Assembly (NCBI GenBank): GCA_964607755.1
Contig: CAZSMC010000119.1
Location: forward strand, 1 to 8,697
DNA from: CAZSMC01 sp964607755
Lineage (GTDB): Bacteria > Zhuqueibacterota > Zhuqueibacteria > Residuimicrobiales > Krinioviventaceae
DNA length: 8,697 nt
Direction: 5' to 3'
Position numbers and translations under genes: made by a program. This document shows positions 1 through 6,780 of the stretch, piece by piece (the stretch's first letter is position 1; each line of letters begins with the position of its first letter). A model generated the notes under the pieces. That model made no database searches and was not told the DNA's origin. It was given only the letters and a program-made list of their open reading frames with translations.

Positions 1-119
1 AGATTGTTTACCCTGATAAAAGCTATAGTTTCTTTTCGCGTCTTTTAGCGTATTTCGCGGTCGTCTTTTCACCGCGGAACACGCGAAATAAGCGAAAAAT
101 ATGCAGAGTTATTAAATGA
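1..119 (+). pseudogene. GxxExxY 5'-end remnant, unit 1 (start lies outside window)
   Basis: Positions 1-26 match codons 3-11 of the intact gene at 241 (Q-I-[VI]-Y-P-D-K-S-Y). Sequence then passes at TAT/AGTTTC into the palindromic repeat instead of continuing the gene. The frame stays open through the repeat and closes at TGA 117-119, which overlaps the ATG of unit 2 (ATGA at 116-119). All nuclease-fold residues of the family are missing, so this is an internally deleted copy and not a functional gene. The ATG would fall six bases before the window. Whether the small fused ORF is translated is unknown. Confidence 0.8.
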
Positions 120-244
120 CCCAGATTGTTTACCCTGATAAAAGCTATAGTTTCTTTTCGCGTCTTTTAGCGTATTTCGCGGTCGTCTTTTCACCGCGGA
201 ACACGCGAAATACACGAAAAATTATTAAACGAGTTATTAAATGA
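116..244 (+). pseudogene. GxxExxY 5'-end remnant, unit 2 (42-codon fused ORF)
   Basis: ATG at 116 begins 33 nt that match 241-273 of the intact gene with three differences. Two of these are synonymous (TAC/TAT, CCT/CCA) and one is conservative (GTT/ATT), so the remnant derives from a diverged coding copy rather than a recent duplicate of the neighbour. At TAT 146-148 it joins AGTTTCTTTTCGCG, the same sequence that follows the intact gene at 636-649. The reading frame continues through the palindrome without a stop for 42 residues in all. It ends at TGA 242-244, overlapping the ATG of the full gene in an ATGA arrangement. It lacks every catalytic motif. It is most likely a deletion derivative, and translation as a coupled leader peptide is possible but unproven. 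Confidence 0.8.
149..220. repeat. Palindromic repeat, copy upstream of the intact GxxExxY gene
   Basis: This copy of the GC-rich palindrome family sits between remnant 2 and the intact gene. It holds the inverted pair GTATTTCGCG / CGCGAAATAC and an inner hairpin CGCGGT / ACCGCG around a T-rich loop. The counterpart at about 27-98 is identical up to position 90. Both strands are nearly free of stop codons across the element, which explains the spurious F-R-V-F-R-type peptides found on the reverse strand. Confidence 0.88.
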
Positions 245-624
245 CCCAGATTATTTATCCAGATAAAAGCTATGCCATTATCGGCGCTTGTTTTGCTGTT
301 TATAAAACAATGGGATGTGGATTCTTGGAGGCGGTTTATCAGGAATGTCTGGAAATCGAGTTTGAGAATAGAAACATTCCGTTTATTTCTCAACAAAATC
401 TAAGACTGACATATTGTAATCACGACTTAAAACAACGATATACAGCAGATTTTGTTTGTTATGATAAAATAATCGTAGAGCTAAAAGCAGTATCAGAATT
501 AACCGACAAGCATCGTGCCCAGATCATTAATTATTTGAACGCTACGAAAATGAAATTGGGCTTACTGGTCAATTTTGGTCATTATCCGAAAGTAGAATAC
601 GAAAGACTTGTTTTAACAAAATAA
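241..624 (+). CDS. GxxExxY family protein (PD-(D/E)XK-like fold)
   Basis: This 127-residue protein has the signature G27-F-L-E30-A-V-Y33 that names the GxxExxY family (PDDEXK_3 type). Downstream are D70 in T-A-D-F and E80-L-K82, which fit the D...ExK core of a PD-(D/E)XK nuclease-like fold, then H91-R-A-Q94-I-I-N-Y-L. The length is normal for the family, so this copy appears intact. There is no signal peptide or membrane segment, so it should be cytoplasmic. The family's biochemical role is not established; nuclease activity is inferred from the fold only. No clear Shine-Dalgarno precedes the ATG, whose first bases overlap the TGA of the preceding remnant ORF. The gene is flanked on both sides by the same palindrome, a setting I recall as typical for this family, and truncated relatives lie upstream and at 8411-8697. 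Confidence 0.93.
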   Translation: MTQIIYPDKSYAIIGACFAVYKTMGCGFLEAVYQECLEIEFENRNIPFISQQNLRLTYCNHDLKQRYTADFVCYDKIIVELKAVSELTDKHRAQIINYLNATKMKLGLLVNFGHYPKVEYERLVLTK

Positions 625-633
625 AAAGAATTT

Positions 634-698
634 ATAGTTTCTTTTCGCGTGTTCAGCGGTCATCTTTTTACCGCGGAACACGCGAAATACACGAAAGA
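634..698. repeat. Palindromic repeat, copy downstream of the intact GxxExxY gene (strongest hairpin)
   Basis: Arms 643-660 and 670-687 form an 18-bp stem with a single mismatch around a 9-nt T-rich loop (661-669). The core arm reads CGCGTGTTCAGCGGT and its partner ACCGCGGAACACGCG. It starts 10 nt after the GxxExxY stop and ends about 27 nt before the next gene. The hairpin is followed by AAATACACGAAAG, not a T run, so it does not look like a standard intrinsic terminator. Its outer sequence TATAGTTTCTTTTCGCG is the sequence to which the left remnants are joined. Confidence 0.9.
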
Positions 699-711
699 AC
701 CCAACGTCTAT

Positions 712-716
712 AGGAG
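712..716 (+). promoter_or_regulatory. Ribosome binding site AGGAG
   Basis: AGGAG lies 8 nt before the ATG at 725 and supports that start. It falls just outside the palindromic repeat. No convincing -35/-10 pair is visible in the short gap to the preceding gene, so the operon promoter is unclear and may lie within or before the repeat. Confidence 0.75.
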
Positions 717-724
717 TTCCAACT

Positions 725-1480
725 ATGCAAATATTTCTTAAAAAAGCTCTTATCATTTTTTTTTCCGCTCTCACTATTTCGGGTTTCACAAACGTATATT
801 CGCAAGATAAAGCAAAAGTCGCTGCCATTTTTCCATTCCATTTTGCATCTACCGATTTGGAAGAAAAGGAAGCGATCTCGGAATTGAATGGCTTGTTTTA
901 CGATTTATTTGCCGGACAATTTGCCGCCACCGGATATTTTGAATTGGTAGACCGCCAGCACATCGATGCGTTGATGCAGGAAGCATCGTTGCAACAAAGC
1001 GGTCTCACAGCCAATCAAGTGGTGACAATGGGCAAAACCAGAGGTGCGGAGCTGGCGCTTTTTGGCACAGTGACCAAAGTGTACGGCCAGTGCTTTCTTA
1101 CGTTTAAAATCATTGATATCGAAAGCAGTGTGATTCTCAAAGCTATAAAAGCAAAGGGATCATTGAAACGGCCGGACGAACTGGCAACTGAAGCGGGATA
1201 CACTTTTATGAACGGATTGAGCGGTCTGTTACATGAACGTTACGGCGTTGGCGCCGGTGAGCTCGATCAGTCTTCACAAAAAGGCATTGAACAGTTTTTA
1301 AAAGCCCGCGATCTGTTGCAACAGGCAAAACTTGCACGCCTGCAAGAGAATAGCAAAAAAGCACAAAAATTGCAAAACAAAGCTCTAAACACGATGAAAA
1401 CATTGATTGCAGAACATCCTGAGTTTAAATCTGCAGTGTCTGTTTATATTAAACGAGTAACAGGTAAGGATAATGAATAA
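725..1480 (+). CDS. Exported CsgG-like protein
   Basis: This 251-residue protein has an N-terminal signal peptide: K6-K7, a hydrophobic core at 8-22, and likely signal peptidase I cleavage near V-Y-S26/Q27. Residues about 31-150 resemble the CsgG / LpoB-like domain. There is a buried strand V-A-A-I-F-P-F, then F-E-L-V-D-R-Q-H-I (72-80), followed by A-L-M-Q-E, Q-Q-S-G-L, and G-A-E-L-A-L-F-G-T-V (to about 116) with a following I-D-I-E segment. The C-terminal third (about 185-245) is lysine/glutamine-rich and helical. CsgG relatives act in the periplasm or at the outer membrane, for example in curli secretion or as activators of envelope enzymes. The lipobox of true CsgG is absent, so a secretion-pore role is unlikely and a soluble periplasmic role is inferred. 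It overlaps the next gene by 8 nt, indicating an operon. Confidence 0.8.
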   Translation: MQIFLKKALIIFFSALTISGFTNVYSQDKAKVAAIFPFHFASTDLEEKEAISELNGLFYDLFAGQFAATGYFELVDRQHIDALMQEASLQQSGLTANQVVTMGKTRGAELALFGTVTKVYGQCFLTFKIIDIESSVILKAIKAKGSLKRPDELATEAGYTFMNGLSGLLHERYGVGAGELDQSSQKGIEQFLKARDLLQQAKLARLQENSKKAQKLQNKALNTMKTLIAEHPEFKSAVSVYIKRVTGKDNE

Positions 1481-2411
1481 ATTAAAATATATTTTGCTCA
1501 TACCCGGATTACTTTGTTTACTGTTCTGCAGCCGGTGCGGCATTGTTCATCCCCCGCTGTCAATAGAACAGGAAGATGCCGCAATCGAAGCCCGTCAAAT
1601 CAAAACTGAGCTGCAAGAAAACATTAAAACAGCTCCGCCAGCGCTGCCCAACAGCGTTGGCGTGATACCGTTTATGGAAACTGGCACAGATTACGGTCTT
1701 GGACTCGCAGCTACAGAATTTTTTACCGCCAATCTGAGTTTGTTCAAATCATTTGACCTGCTAGACATGTCCTATTCCAGCATACTGAACCAGGAGTTTG
1801 CTGCTTTTTCGCCGCAGAAAAAACGCCAGGCTCTAAAGGCAGAACAACTTGTGACCGGAATTGTTCAGCTCGAAAATGGCAAACTCACCATGGTTGGCGT
1901 CCGGATGGAACAGGGTGATCGCAGTTATAAAAAAATCGCCGTTCGCAAAGGCAATGGTTACGAGTTTTTCAGACTGGTTGCGGACCTCAATATCTACTTT
2001 TTGCAGCAGAATGGCGTCATCATAACCAGGCGAATGGCAAGACGTTTGTATCAGATTCCGACTGAAAATATTGAAGCGTACATCCTCTACGCCAAAGGCA
2101 GGCATCAGGAATATTTGGGGAATTTTCGGGCGGCTATGAATGCCTATAAACGGGCTCAAAAGCTCGATCCAAGATTTCAAAAAGCAGAACAATCTTCACG
2201 AAATTTACAAGCCCGGATCGCTGCCATGCCACCGCATATGCTTCGGCAAAAACTGGTACGCATGCATCAACAGGCGAACCGGCATTCGCCAAATATTGAA
2301 GAAAAATATGTGCCGCCAGTGACCGAAAGTGGCACAGTGATCATTGATTTTTCACCCACTGATGAAACCGGGCAGGTGACTATTGATTTTCCCTTGCCCG
2401 AAGGACCGTGA
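1473..2411 (+). CDS. Probable lipoprotein with CsgG/TolB-N-like domain and TPR motif
   Basis: This 312-residue exported protein starts within the last codons of the previous gene (ATGAATAA overlap), so translation is probably coupled. The N-terminal segment (residues 4-19, rich in L, I and C) ends in L-L-F-C19, with further cysteines at 15 and 22. C19 would be the lipidation site, but F at -1 is not a classic lipobox. Residues about 60-165 repeat the fold pattern of the upstream protein: N60-S-V-G-V-I-P-F, then F94-D-L-L-D, and a later V-T-G-I-V-Q strand. Residues about 199-240 form a TPR-like helix pair (A-Y-I-L-Y-A-K-G ... A-A-M-N-A-Y-K-R-A-Q-K-L-D-P). The C-terminus carries two short similar strands (G-T-V-I-I-D-F and G-Q-V-T-I-D-F). 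It likely partners the upstream CsgG-like protein at the envelope; the function is unknown. Confidence 0.72.
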   Translation: MNKLKYILLIPGLLCLLFCSRCGIVHPPLSIEQEDAAIEARQIKTELQENIKTAPPALPNSVGVIPFMETGTDYGLGLAATEFFTANLSLFKSFDLLDMSYSSILNQEFAAFSPQKKRQALKAEQLVTGIVQLENGKLTMVGVRMEQGDRSYKKIAVRKGNGYEFFRLVADLNIYFLQQNGVIITRRMARRLYQIPTENIEAYILYAKGRHQEYLGNFRAAMNAYKRAQKLDPRFQKAEQSSRNLQARIAAMPPHMLRQKLVRMHQQANRHSPNIEEKYVPPVTESGTVIIDFSPTDETGQVTIDFPLPEGP

Positions 2412-2436
2412 TGTTTGATTAACAAAAGGACATTTC

Positions 2437-5400
2437 ATGAATCGCTTTTTTATAGCTGTACCTGTATTGCTCGTGACATTGATTCTGGCTTGTGAGCTGT
2501 TTGAGCCGGAACGTAAACTTGCCGAGCCGGTCGTTCGGCTCAATTTTCATGTCGTTCAATCAGATCAGAAAATGATCTGCTCCGACACACTGCTCCAGCA
2601 AACTGATAGTCTGCACATTCCCGACTCTTTGCACAAATCCGGTACCTCGCCGCTGATGTTCAATAAACTTCAAGTCATTTTTTATGATTTGAAACCCGAT
2701 TTGGAACAGCTTTATGAAGCTCGTTATACCAGTGAATTAGAATCCTTTTATGAAACATTCAGAGGCGATCCATCGGATTTTGAATCATACTGGGTCAAGC
2801 GTGATAAAGGCGAGCTCAAGTATTTAACTGACGGAAAGTTTGCAATCGAATATCGAACCACGTTGCTTGAAAAAAATGGTGCTTTTCGAGGTGAATTCAA
2901 ACTATCGACTGGTGTGAAGTGCTGCCGAATTGGTTGTTTCAAGCAAGATAGTTTAATTGCCGTGGGCAAGTCTCGTGGTTGGCGAGAATCCTGTTTTTTT
3001 ACACTTGAAAAAAATCAAACCAAAGAAATTGACATCGATATAACTCCCATTCTGGCGACCCGGAATACACCCCCGGTGGCATCGTTTACAGTGACGCCTA
3101 CATCCGGCAGCGTGGATACCCTGTTTACGTTTGACGCTTCTTCATGCTTTGACCTGCAAGACCGCCCTGACCAGTTAAGGGTGCGCTGGGACTGGACGAA
3201 TGATGGCAACTGGGATACAGAATTTTCTACTGAAAAAACAGCTCAACATCGCTTTGCCTCAGCCGGTGAGTTTACGGTCAAATTGGAGGTCCAGGATACC
3301 GGCGGTTTGACCAGCACAGCGCTTAAAACCGTTTCTGTGGGCTTTCCCCGGCCTGTAATAACCGGCCCGGAAGATGAACAAGTTTTCAACACATCAAGAC
3401 CCTCCTTAAGCTGGCAAGCCGTTGAAGGAGCTGTACTTTATATTGTGCAGATCGATGACAATGCGGATTTTTATTCGCCGGTTATTCAGGATTCTGTCAC
3501 TGAAAACCGGTATCAGGTCACAGAAGATTTGCCGGATAACACTTATCTGTGGCGGGTGCGCGCCAGAGACGAGCATGGCAATAAAAGTGACTGGTCAGAA
3601 GCTCGGTCGTTTACCATTCACACCACCGGGCCGATGGCGCCGTCTCTTGTTGAACCGGCAAACGATTCCCGGATTGCCCCATCCAATCCTGTTCTGGAAT
3701 GGTCTCTGGTAAGCGATGCTGAAACCTATCATGTTCAACTTGCCGATAACCGGGATTTTACCTCACCTATTATCAATGATTCGTTGATTTATTCAACAGA
3801 CCTGGCTGTCAATGTCGAGTTGACTGATAATCGTTATTACTGGCGGGTGCGGGCCAGGGACAGTTACGGCAACTGGGGCGGGTGGTCTGCGGTATGGTTT
3901 TTCACAGTTGATACCAGCGGTCCTGAAAGTCCGGTTCTGGTTCGACCGGAAAATCAATCAGTGACCACCCAAAAGACACCCGAATTTGCCTGGGATGATG
4001 TCCCGGAGGCTGTGGCTTTTGAATTGCAGGTTGCCGAGAACGAACGTTTCGATGTACCGGTTATTCACGATTCCACTCTGACTGGCACGTCTTTTATACC
4101 GCAACAAGAGCTGCCGGACGGCACATGGACCTGGCGAGTCCGAGCCAAAGATGATCTTGGCAACTGGGGCAGTTGGTCCGGAATATGGATGTTTACTGTG
4201 GACACTCGGGGTCCAAACGCACCGGATTTGATTGAACCGGAATGGGAAGCGACATTGTCCAGCCAATCCCAGAATTTTAGCTGGCAGGCCATCTCCGATG
4301 CACAGGCGTATGAACTTGTGATAGCCAATAATGCCAATTTTTTGTCACCAGTATTCAGAGACACTGCTCTGACAGAAACGACGTATCCGCTGTCCATCGA
4401 TTTTGACGACGGCGTTTATTACTGGCGCGTTCGCGCCAAAGACAGAGCCGGCAACTGGGGCCTCTGGTCTCCGGCATGGACATTTATGGTAGACACCCAG
4501 GGCCCCGTCGCACCCAATTTGATCGAGCCAAAACAAGGCTCAACCCTCACTGATACGACGGTGTACTTTAACTGGGAGCTGATTACAGAGGCCTGGGCGT
4601 ATGAGCTCGTGGTGGCAGATAATCCGGATTTTATTTCCCCGGTTTTCAGAGACAGCTCTTTAACCGATAATGCATATAGTTTTCCGCTGAATGTTGAGAA
4701 TGGCACGTATTATTGGCGGGTTCGGGGCCAAGACATGGCGGGCAATTGGGGGGATTGGTCGGAAGTCTGGTCATTTACGATGGATATTTACCCCGCTTAT
4801 CAAACAGAAATAGAATGGGTATACGTCCAGGGCGGCCTGTTTGAAATGGGTAGTACTTCAAATGATGCGAATTTTGATGAACAGCCTATTCATTCAGTAA
4901 CTGTAAGTGATTTTGAAATAAGTAAATATGAAGTGACAAATGCGCAGTATTGTCAGTTTTTAAATGAAACCGATGTGTCGCCTGATGGAACTTTTGACGA
5001 TATTCTTTACATTGATGTTCAAAATGGATTCTGCCAGATCGATACCGCAGGCGGGATGTTTGTCGTTGAAAATGGAATGGAAAACTATCCTGTAATTCTC
5101 GTAACCTGGTACGGTGCAGATGCGTTTTGCGAGTGGGCTGGCGGGCGTTTGCCAACCGAAGCAGAATGGGAGTATGCAGCGCGCGGTGGACAACAGAGTG
5201 GTGAATACATTTATGCCGGCAGCAATAATGTAGAGGATGTCGCCTGGTATGTTGGTAATTCTAATAATCAAACACATCCCATTGGACAAAAACAGCCGAA
5301 CGAACTTGGACTGTACGATATGAGCGGCAATGTTGATGAGTGGTGCAGGGATTTCTACGATGAATATTACTATTACAACAGTCCGCAGAATGATCCTCAA

Positions 5401-5544
5401 GGACCAGAGGCAGGATATTATCACGTTTTGCGTGGAGGAAGTCATAGTGACGAAGCTCGTGCTGTTAGATGTGCCGATCGAAATATGAATGTTCCTGATC
5501 ACCGGAATGAGAGTATAGGTTTCCGTTGTGCTCGTACATATTAA
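2437..5544 (+). CDS. Large modular surface lipoprotein: PKD, five Ig/Fn3-like modules, FGE-sulfatase-type domain
   Basis: This 1035-residue lipoprotein has lipobox I-L-A-C19 followed by E20, with no aspartate at +2 that would retain it in the inner membrane. Residues 20-208 are an unrecognised, probably beta-rich region with a C-C-R-I-G-C cluster. Residues about 210-301 are a PKD domain (P-P-V-A-S-F ... W-D-W-T-N-D-G-N-W-D). Five Ig/Fn3-like modules follow at 306-399, 400-496, 497-593, 594-690 and 691-787, with hallmark Y-W-R-V-R-A-R-D and G-N-W-G-x-W-S. Residues about 791-1035 are an FGE-sulfatase (SUMF1) fold with R-L-P-T-E-A-E-W-E-Y-A-A-R-G-G (904-918), L-Y-D-M-S-G-N-V-D-E-W (959-969), R-G-G-S (999-1002) and G-F-R-C-A-R (1028-1033). 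No cysteine occurs at 1003-1011, where catalytic FGEs carry their redox/copper pair, so a binding or structural role is more likely than sulfatase maturation. AAAGGA precedes the ATG; the gene follows its neighbour by 25 nt. Confidence 0.92.
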   Translation: MNRFFIAVPVLLVTLILACELFEPERKLAEPVVRLNFHVVQSDQKMICSDTLLQQTDSLHIPDSLHKSGTSPLMFNKLQVIFYDLKPDLEQLYEARYTSELESFYETFRGDPSDFESYWVKRDKGELKYLTDGKFAIEYRTTLLEKNGAFRGEFKLSTGVKCCRIGCFKQDSLIAVGKSRGWRESCFFTLEKNQTKEIDIDITPILATRNTPPVASFTVTPTSGSVDTLFTFDASSCFDLQDRPDQLRVRWDWTNDGNWDTEFSTEKTAQHRFASAGEFTVKLEVQDTGGLTSTALKTVSVGFPRPVITGPEDEQVFNTSRPSLSWQAVEGAVLYIVQIDDNADFYSPVIQDSVTENRYQVTEDLPDNTYLWRVRARDEHGNKSDWSEARSFTIHTTGPMAPSLVEPANDSRIAPSNPVLEWSLVSDAETYHVQLADNRDFTSPIINDSLIYSTDLAVNVELTDNRYYWRVRARDSYGNWGGWSAVWFFTVDTSGPESPVLVRPENQSVTTQKTPEFAWDDVPEAVAFELQVAENERFDVPVIHDSTLTGTSFIPQQELPDGTWTWRVRAKDDLGNWGSWSGIWMFTVDTRGPNAPDLIEPEWEATLSSQSQNFSWQAISDAQAYELVIANNANFLSPVFRDTALTETTYPLSIDFDDGVYYWRVRAKDRAGNWGLWSPAWTFMVDTQGPVAPNLIEPKQGSTLTDTTVYFNWELITEAWAYELVVADNPDFISPVFRDSSLTDNAYSFPLNVENGTYYWRVRGQDMAGNWGDWSEVWSFTMDIYPAYQTEIEWVYVQGGLFEMGSTSNDANFDEQPIHSVTVSDFEISKYEVTNAQYCQFLNETDVSPDGTFDDILYIDVQNGFCQIDTAGGMFVVENGMENYPVILVTWYGADAFCEWAGGRLPTEAEWEYAARGGQQSGEYIYAGSNNVEDVAWYVGNSNNQTHPIGQKQPNELGLYDMSGNVDEWCRDFYDEYYYYNSPQNDPQGPEAGYYHVLRGGSHSDEARAVRCADRNMNVPDHRNESIGFRCARTY
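3352..4797 (+). repeat. Intragenic repeat: five Ig/Fn3-like modules
   Basis: Five consecutive modules encode 94, 97, 97, 97 and 97 residues. Each starts with a P-x-L-[IV]-x-P type strand, has a central [FW]-x-W strand and a D-x-x-[FI]-x-x-P-V segment, and ends in W-R-V-R-[AG]-[RKQ]-D-x-x-G-N-[WK]. Modules 2-4 finish with D-T-x-G-P and module 5 with D-I-Y-P-A, leading into the FGE-type domain. The constant length with clear sequence divergence indicates old tandem duplication with a fixed domain size. The modules probably act as a stalk that holds the terminal domain away from the membrane. Confidence 0.88.
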
Positions 5545-5546
5545 TT

Positions 5547-5598
5547 CGCGTATTTCGCGGTCAAATAACCACGAAACACGCAGAACACACGAAATAAA
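5547..5598. repeat. Palindromic repeat, degraded intergenic copy
   Basis: This shorter relative of the 634-698 element fills most of the gap between the 1035-residue lipoprotein gene and the barrel gene, starting 2 nt after the TAA. Arms CGTATTTCGCGGT (5549-5561) and ACCACGAAACACG (5568-5580) pair at 11 of 13 positions around a 6-nt loop. The tail AGAACACACGAAAT matches the outer part of the other copies. No GxxExxY sequence accompanies it, so the palindrome also occurs alone. Confidence 0.82.
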
Positions 5599-5625
5599 AA
5601 TATAACGAAATGAAGAAAGCTTGAC

Positions 5626-6708
5626 ATGAGCAAAAATACTGTTTTTGTTACGATAATAACACTTTTCCTGGTGACAAGCTCAACTATCTTGGCCCAGGAA
5701 GAGCAACAGGTTTCTTTACTGTCACTGCGACGCATTGAGGAAAACCTTGGCATTAACGTTCGGTTTTTCAGCATCGGACCCGGCTCGGACAATCCAAACA
5801 CCTACAGCGCTGTAGCGCTGCCGCTGCAGGTCAATTATGCGCCCGGCCGGTACTTTACCCTGGCAGTGCGTCTGAATCAGGGATATCAGTCTCTGAATGA
5901 AAACGGCTTGTACAGCTTGAGCAACCTGGACATCCGGGCGCGTTATCTCATTGGCCGACGCGTCACTGTGATGGCTGGCTTGACGGTCCCGACAGGCACG
6001 ACCGAATTGAACCATGAACAATTCACTATCTCTTCGGTTGGCAAAATACCGTACATCAACGCGCCGCATTTATCCGCACATTCGGGATTCGGTTACCAGG
6101 CTGGTTTTTCAGTCGGCGATCAAATTACCGAAAATACGGTTGTTGCATTCGGTGCAGCTTATTTTGCAAAGGGAGACTATGTGCCCATTCAAAGTGGGGT
6201 GACTTACAAGCCAGGTGACGTTTTTATGCTAAGTCTGGGACTGGACAGCGGCAGCCGTGACCGCCTTGGATTTTTCGGCGACGCACAATTGTCAGTTTAT
6301 TCGCCTGAAGAAATGGCCGGCGAGCAGATCAATGAATCCGGGCAGGGCGTGGCGTTTAGCGGCGATTTCTATCTCAATCCCGTTAAACTGACCGCGCTTT
6401 ATTTGCAGCGAGCCAAAAGCGAACTGGCTTATGGCGGTGTGTTTCAGGCGCCTTCAGTATCACAGATCACTCTGGGTTATATGATTAGCGGCGGACCGTT
6501 TGTACCATACCTCGGATATGAACTCGTCAGTGAGGGCACACAAGTGAGCAAAGCTGATTTATGGCTGCTGGGCTTTTCAGTCGAGCAGTTTATGTTGATG
6601 AATTATCCGGTCTCACCTTTTTTTCAAGTCCGCCTGGGACACGTGAATCACAAAGCGAACATCATTGGCCTGCAAGCCGGGACAAGGTTTTCGTTTCAGA
6701 TTTATTGA
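5626..6708 (+). CDS. Predicted outer-membrane beta-barrel protein
   Basis: This 360-residue protein has a signal peptide: K3, hydrophobic core about 6-22, and cleavage I-L-A23/Q24. The mature part is made of alternating hydrophobic/polar strands with aromatic girdle residues and glycine turns (for example R-Y-F-T-L-A-V-R-L, V-T-V-M-A-G-L-T-V-P-T-G and F-F-Q-V-R-L-G-H-V). It ends in R-F-S-F-Q-I-Y with a C-terminal aromatic, as expected for recognition by the BAM machinery. The overall look recalls MetA-type or generic transporter barrels, but no specific family or substrate can be named. It lies 81 nt after the lipoprotein gene on the same strand, separated by a palindromic repeat, so co-transcription is plausible but not certain. 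The ribosome binding site is weak (GAAGAAAG, 5613-5619 region). Confidence 0.75.
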   Translation: MSKNTVFVTIITLFLVTSSTILAQEEQQVSLLSLRRIEENLGINVRFFSIGPGSDNPNTYSAVALPLQVNYAPGRYFTLAVRLNQGYQSLNENGLYSLSNLDIRARYLIGRRVTVMAGLTVPTGTTELNHEQFTISSVGKIPYINAPHLSAHSGFGYQAGFSVGDQITENTVVAFGAAYFAKGDYVPIQSGVTYKPGDVFMLSLGLDSGSRDRLGFFGDAQLSVYSPEEMAGEQINESGQGVAFSGDFYLNPVKLTALYLQRAKSELAYGGVFQAPSVSQITLGYMISGGPFVPYLGYELVSEGTQVSKADLWLLGFSVEQFMLMNYPVSPFFQVRLGHVNHKANIIGLQAGTRFSFQIY

Positions 6709-6780
6709 TTCAACACGGAAAAAGCGGGCAGGTTTACTTTGTAGAAAAGATTTTGTGGATTATCTTTAAAAAAATAATTG

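Larger units (their letters stand above)
1..240 (+). repeat. Tandem array of ~122-bp GxxExxY-remnant/palindrome units
   Basis: Positions 1-90 are identical to 123-212, an offset of 122 bp. Each unit holds the first 11 codons of a GxxExxY gene, then a palindrome-rich segment (about 27-98 and 149-220), then a short AT-rich leader ending in GAGTTATTAA just before the next ATG. The leaders differ (91-115 versus 213-240) by substitutions and a net 3-nt length change. The array leads directly into the intact gene at 241, whose leader is the third occurrence of the same arrangement. The first unit is cut by the window start, so the array may extend further left. Confidence 0.93.

Noticed and set aside
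1..240. Possible CRISPR array from the direct repeats with palindromic cores
   Set aside because: Only two units are visible, the period is 122 bp, and the sequence between palindromes is homologous gene remnant rather than unique spacers. No cas gene is present.
145..396. 83-codon - strand ORF opposite the intact GxxExxY gene
   Set aside because: Its tail is the palindrome read backward (F-R-V-F-R-V-F-R-G) and the rest is antisense to a clear family member.
4960..5502. 180-codon - strand ORF opposite the FGE-type domain
   Set aside because: The + strand encodes a well-supported domain with many conserved motifs; the reverse frame is an overlap shadow.
4807..5541. Functional sulfatase-maturing (formylglycine-generating) enzyme
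   Set aside because: The catalytic cysteine pair is absent, no sulfatase gene is nearby, and the protein is a secreted lipoprotein.
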